A stretch of 23,213 nt of DNA, taken from CAYHXN01 sp964360605 (GTDB taxonomy: Bacteria > Patescibacteriota > Minisyncoccia > UBA6257 > WO2-44-18). The notes under the pieces are model-generated. The model ran no database searches, was not told the DNA's origin, and saw nothing but the letters and a program-made list of their open reading frames with translations. The stretch covers positions 1 through 23,213 of the forward strand of contig CAYHXN010000007.1 in NCBI GenBank assembly GCA_964360605.1, written 5' to 3'. This document shows, in pieces, positions 20,836 through 23,213 of this stretch. The translations under genes and the position numbers were made by a program. Each line of letters begins with the position of its first letter. Within the stretch, counting starts at the first letter, position 1.

Positions 20836-21378
20836 ATGAGACAAAAAGAACAACGAGTAGGAATCTTTATAGATGTTCAAAATCTTTATCATTCCGCCAA
20901 AAATTTATATAAAGCCCGAGTAAATTTCAAAGAGCTTTTAAAAAACTTACTATCCGGTCGCAAGCTGATTCGTGTGATTGCGTACGTGGTAAGGGCGGAA
21001 CACGTTGATCAAGCGTCCCGTCACGCTGAAAATGGAGCGAAGTCCGCCTCCCCCGAAGCGACCTTCTTTGACGCTTTGAAGCAGGCTGGTATTGAATTGC
21101 GCATGAAAGACATTCAGGTTTTTGCCGGAGGAGCGAAGAAGGCGGATTGGGACGTAGGCATGGCAGTGGATGCTATTCGGATGGCAACTTTTCTAGACGC
21201 GGTAATTTTAGTGACTGGCGATGGAGATTTTGTTCCGCTGGTTGATTACTTAAAATGGGGCATGGGAAGAGTAGTAGAAGTATCGGCTTTTAGTAAAACT
21301 ACGAATTCTAAATTAAAAGAATCCGCCGATCAATTCATAGCGATTGAAGATATACCTAAAGCGCTTATTAGAAAGTAA
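20836..21378 (+). CDS. NYN-domain (LabA-like) PIN-fold protein
   Basis: A 180-residue protein covering one NYN domain (PF01936; LabA/DUF88 type). Acidic PIN-like positions are visible: D13 in IFIDVQNLYH, the KADWDVGMAVDAIR helix with two Asp, and VTGDGDFVPLVDYL. Family knowledge: NYN proteins are predicted metal-dependent RNases; few are characterised. Placement between rpsO and pnp, both linked to RNA, supports a role in RNA turnover, by inference. It starts with ATG after a repeat-filled gap; there is no Shine-Dalgarno and no clear promoter. Only 33 nt separate it from pnp, so they are probably co-transcribed. Confidence 0.88.
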   Translation: MRQKEQRVGIFIDVQNLYHSAKNLYKARVNFKELLKNLLSGRKLIRVIAYVVRAEHVDQASRHAENGAKSASPEATFFDALKQAGIELRMKDIQVFAGGAKKADWDVGMAVDAIRMATFLDAVILVTGDGDFVPLVDYLKWGMGRVVEVSAFSKTTNSKLKESADQFIAIEDIPKALIRK

Positions 21379-21411
21379 AAAGGAAAACGACATAGTTTTT
21401 AATTTACTTAC

Positions 21412-23213
21412 ATGGATTTAAAAAGAAAACAATTTAAAACCGAGTTTTCCGGACAACCGCTAATTCTTGAAGTTTCCAGTTTAGCCGAGCAAGCCACTTC
21501 AGCGGTTATCGGCCATTATGGCGACACTTCCGTTTTGGTCACGGTAGTGATGTCCGGGGAAGATAAAAAAGGCGCTGATTATTTCCCGTTAGTAGTGGAT
21601 TACGAAGAGCGTTTTTATGCCGCTGGTAAAATTTTAGGCAGCCGGTTTGTCCGTCGCGAGGGAAGGCCATCGGAAGAAGCGATTCTTTCCGGCCGCGTTA
21701 TTGATCGCACCTTGCGTCCGCTTTTTGACCAACGTTTACGGCGGGAAGTGCAGGTCGTGGTTACTGTTCTCCAGATTGATAAAGAAACCGACTTGGATTT
21801 TATAACTCTCTTAACCGCCTCAACCGCTTTAGCAACTTCTGAAATCCCCTGGAATGGCCCAGTGGCTGGAGTAACGCTTTATTACGACGGTTCGCAATTA
21901 AAAATTAATCCTAAGGCTAGCGAATTAGCCGGTAACTGGCAAAAAGAAGGCGCCTTCACCTCTTTTGTTTCTGGAACTAAAGATCGCATCAACATGATTG
22001 AGTTAGAAGGCATTGATACCGACGAAAAAACAGTCGTGGACGCTTACGCAAAAGCTCAAGAAGAAATCGCGAAGCTCATTGATTGGCAGAACGGTATTAT
22101 AAAAGAAATCGGCCGGCCGAAAGCGACAATTGCTCTTCATAATCCAGACCCAGAATTAATAAAAGTAATCCGCGCTTTTTTGTCCGATAAATTAGATGCT
22201 ACGGTTTATGTAAAAGGAAAAGTAGAGAGAGAAGAAAAAATGGCCGCGCTCAAGCAAGCGATGCTAGGTTATTTAATGGAGAAGAAATTTGACGAACAAG
22301 CGCGAGACGCCGCGGAGCACATTTGGGAAACGGAAGTGGACGAAACCGTGCACCGCAATATTTTAAAACATGACAAGCGTCCGGATGGCCGAAAGTTGGA
22401 CGAAGTGCGGGATCTTCACGCCGAAATTGGAATTTTAAAACGCGCTCACGGTTCGGCTTTATTCATTCGCGGCAATACGCAAGCATTGGTGGTTACGACT
22501 ATCGCTCCGCCGGGCTCCGAGCAACTTATTGAAACAATGGAATATTCCGGCAAGCGCAGATTTCTTTTGCACTACAATTTTCCGCCGTATTCGGTTGGCG
22601 AGGTTGGCCGCGTGGGTATGCCAGGACGGCGAGAGATCGGCCATGGAGCGTTGGCTCAAAAAGCAGTTCGCAACCTCATTCCACCGCAGGAAGAATTTCC
22701 TTATACCATTAGAGTAGTTTCCGAAATTTTGTCCTCTAACGGCTCGTCTTCTATGGCTACGGTTTGCGGCACCTCGCTTTCTTTAATGGATGCCGGCGTA
22801 CCGATTCCCAAACCGGTCGCGGGTATCGCGATGGGATTAATGGTTGAGCAAAATTCAAGTTCCAAGGTTCAGGCTTCAAGATACAAAGTTCTAACCGACA
22901 TCCAAGGGCCGGAAGACCATTATGGCGACATGGATTTTAAAGTTGCCGGTACTTCCGACGGTATTCGCGCTATCCAGATGGACGTGAAGATTGATGGATT
23001 AACCAATGAAATGCTTAAAGATGGTTTAGCGCAGGCGAAAAAAGCCCGTTTGGATATTTTAAAAGTTATGAATAAAGCGATTGATAAGCCAAACAAAGAG
23101 CTTTCCAAATACGCTCCCTGTGTTTTGTCGTTGGATATTAAACCGGATCAAATCGGCGAAGTAATAGGCCCGGGAGGAAAAATTATTAACGGTATTATTG
23201 AACGCACTAAAGC
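21412..23213 (+). CDS. pnp: Polyribonucleotide nucleotidyltransferase (PNPase), 3' end cut by window
   Basis: The first 600 codons; the frame is open to the window end. PNPase degrades RNA 3' to 5' with phosphate. First RNase PH-like domain: about 10-140, with FVRREGRPSEEAILSGRVIDRTLRPLF; a helical domain about 230-310; second catalytic PH domain from about 320: RPDGRKLDEVRDLHAEIGIL, GSALFIRGNTQALV, SGKRRFLLHYNFPPYSVGEVGR, and EDHYGDMDFKVAGTSDGIRAIQMD with the metal-binding Asp. KH domain begins at the end (KPDQIGEVIGPGGKIINGI); the S1 domain lies beyond the window. Odd: between GIAMGLMVE and YKVLTDIQG there are about 6-8 extra residues (QNSSSKVQASR) encoded by a 7-bp-period repeat. No strong Shine-Dalgarno (AAAAAGGAAAA is about 25 nt upstream). 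Confidence 0.97.
   Translation, partial: MDLKRKQFKTEFSGQPLILEVSSLAEQATSAVIGHYGDTSVLVTVVMSGEDKKGADYFPLVVDYEERFYAAGKILGSRFVRREGRPSEEAILSGRVIDRTLRPLFDQRLRREVQVVVTVLQIDKETDLDFITLLTASTALATSEIPWNGPVAGVTLYYDGSQLKINPKASELAGNWQKEGAFTSFVSGTKDRINMIELEGIDTDEKTVVDAYAKAQEEIAKLIDWQNGIIKEIGRPKATIALHNPDPELIKVIRAFLSDKLDATVYVKGKVEREEKMAALKQAMLGYLMEKKFDEQARDAAEHIWETEVDETVHRNILKHDKRPDGRKLDEVRDLHAEIGILKRAHGSALFIRGNTQALVVTTIAPPGSEQLIETMEYSGKRRFLLHYNFPPYSVGEVGRVGMPGRREIGHGALAQKAVRNLIPPQEEFPYTIRVVSEILSSNGSSSMATVCGTSLSLMDAGVPIPKPVAGIAMGLMVEQNSSSKVQASRYKVLTDIQGPEDHYGDMDFKVAGTSDGIRAIQMDVKIDGLTNEMLKDGLAQAKKARLDILKVMNKAIDKPNKELSKYAPCVLSLDIKPDQIGEVIGPGGKIINGIIERTK
22849..22890. repeat. Heptamer-period repeat inside pnp
   Basis: Six consecutive 7-bp units: CAAAATT, CAAGTTC, CAAGGTT, CAGGCTT, CAAGATA, CAAAGTT. 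They encode a Ser/Gln/Lys-rich loop extension. Three units equal 21 bp, so multiples of three keep the reading frame. Confidence 0.75.

Overview
The window most likely comes from a Candidate Phyla Radiation (Patescibacteria, Parcubacteria-like) bacterium. The evidence is a run of four small CPR-type T4SS pilins, a 23S-intervening-sequence type four-helix-bundle protein, secreted surface proteins with VQRG-type beta repeats, compact genes and frequent absence of Shine-Dalgarno sequences. This is inferred from gene families, not from a marker tree. No CRISPR array, rRNA operon or classical insertion sequence is visible.

Left part (1-6750), accessory in character: a lone, GC-richer zinc-ribbon gene with its own promoter and terminator; a XerC/D-type tyrosine recombinase; and a 780-residue surface/membrane protein bracketed by two long hairpin elements that share a short core (1645-1786 and 4190-4354). 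A small exported protein follows, bracketed by two direct copies of a different noncoding element (4417-4570 and 5176-5386). Next come a YdjM-like membrane protein and an unrecognised 166-residue protein. Several of these genes are single transcription units with a strong promoter, a leader, a Shine-Dalgarno sequence and a terminator that sometimes overlaps the stop codon.

Middle part (6790-15245): phosphoglycerate mutase (gpmI) and tRNA-Leu(UAG) on the minus strand; two tandem secreted paralogues; a band-7/SPFH protein coupled to a membrane protein; then, convergent, an operon of an orphan solute-binding protein followed by T4SS pilin-like genes, a fourth or last pilin having its own near-identical promoter.

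Right part (15287-end), core information processing: gyrA with a four-helix-bundle gene overlapping its stop, a small membrane protein, a degenerate metallo-beta-lactamase-fold protein, then divergently ribosomal protein S1 (rpsA), S15 (rpsO), a NYN/LabA nuclease and pnp (cut by the window end).

Two global patterns stand out. (i) Degenerate repeats with a strict 7-bp period occur in many intergenic gaps and run into genes: the hydrophobic core of a pilin signal peptide, the N-terminus of the four-helix protein and an internal loop of PNPase. (ii) Five genes carry a -10 hexamer exactly 7 nt before the ATG, so they are probably leaderless, while a second class has long leaders with Shine-Dalgarno sequences and, in three cases, a hairpin near the transcript 5' end.
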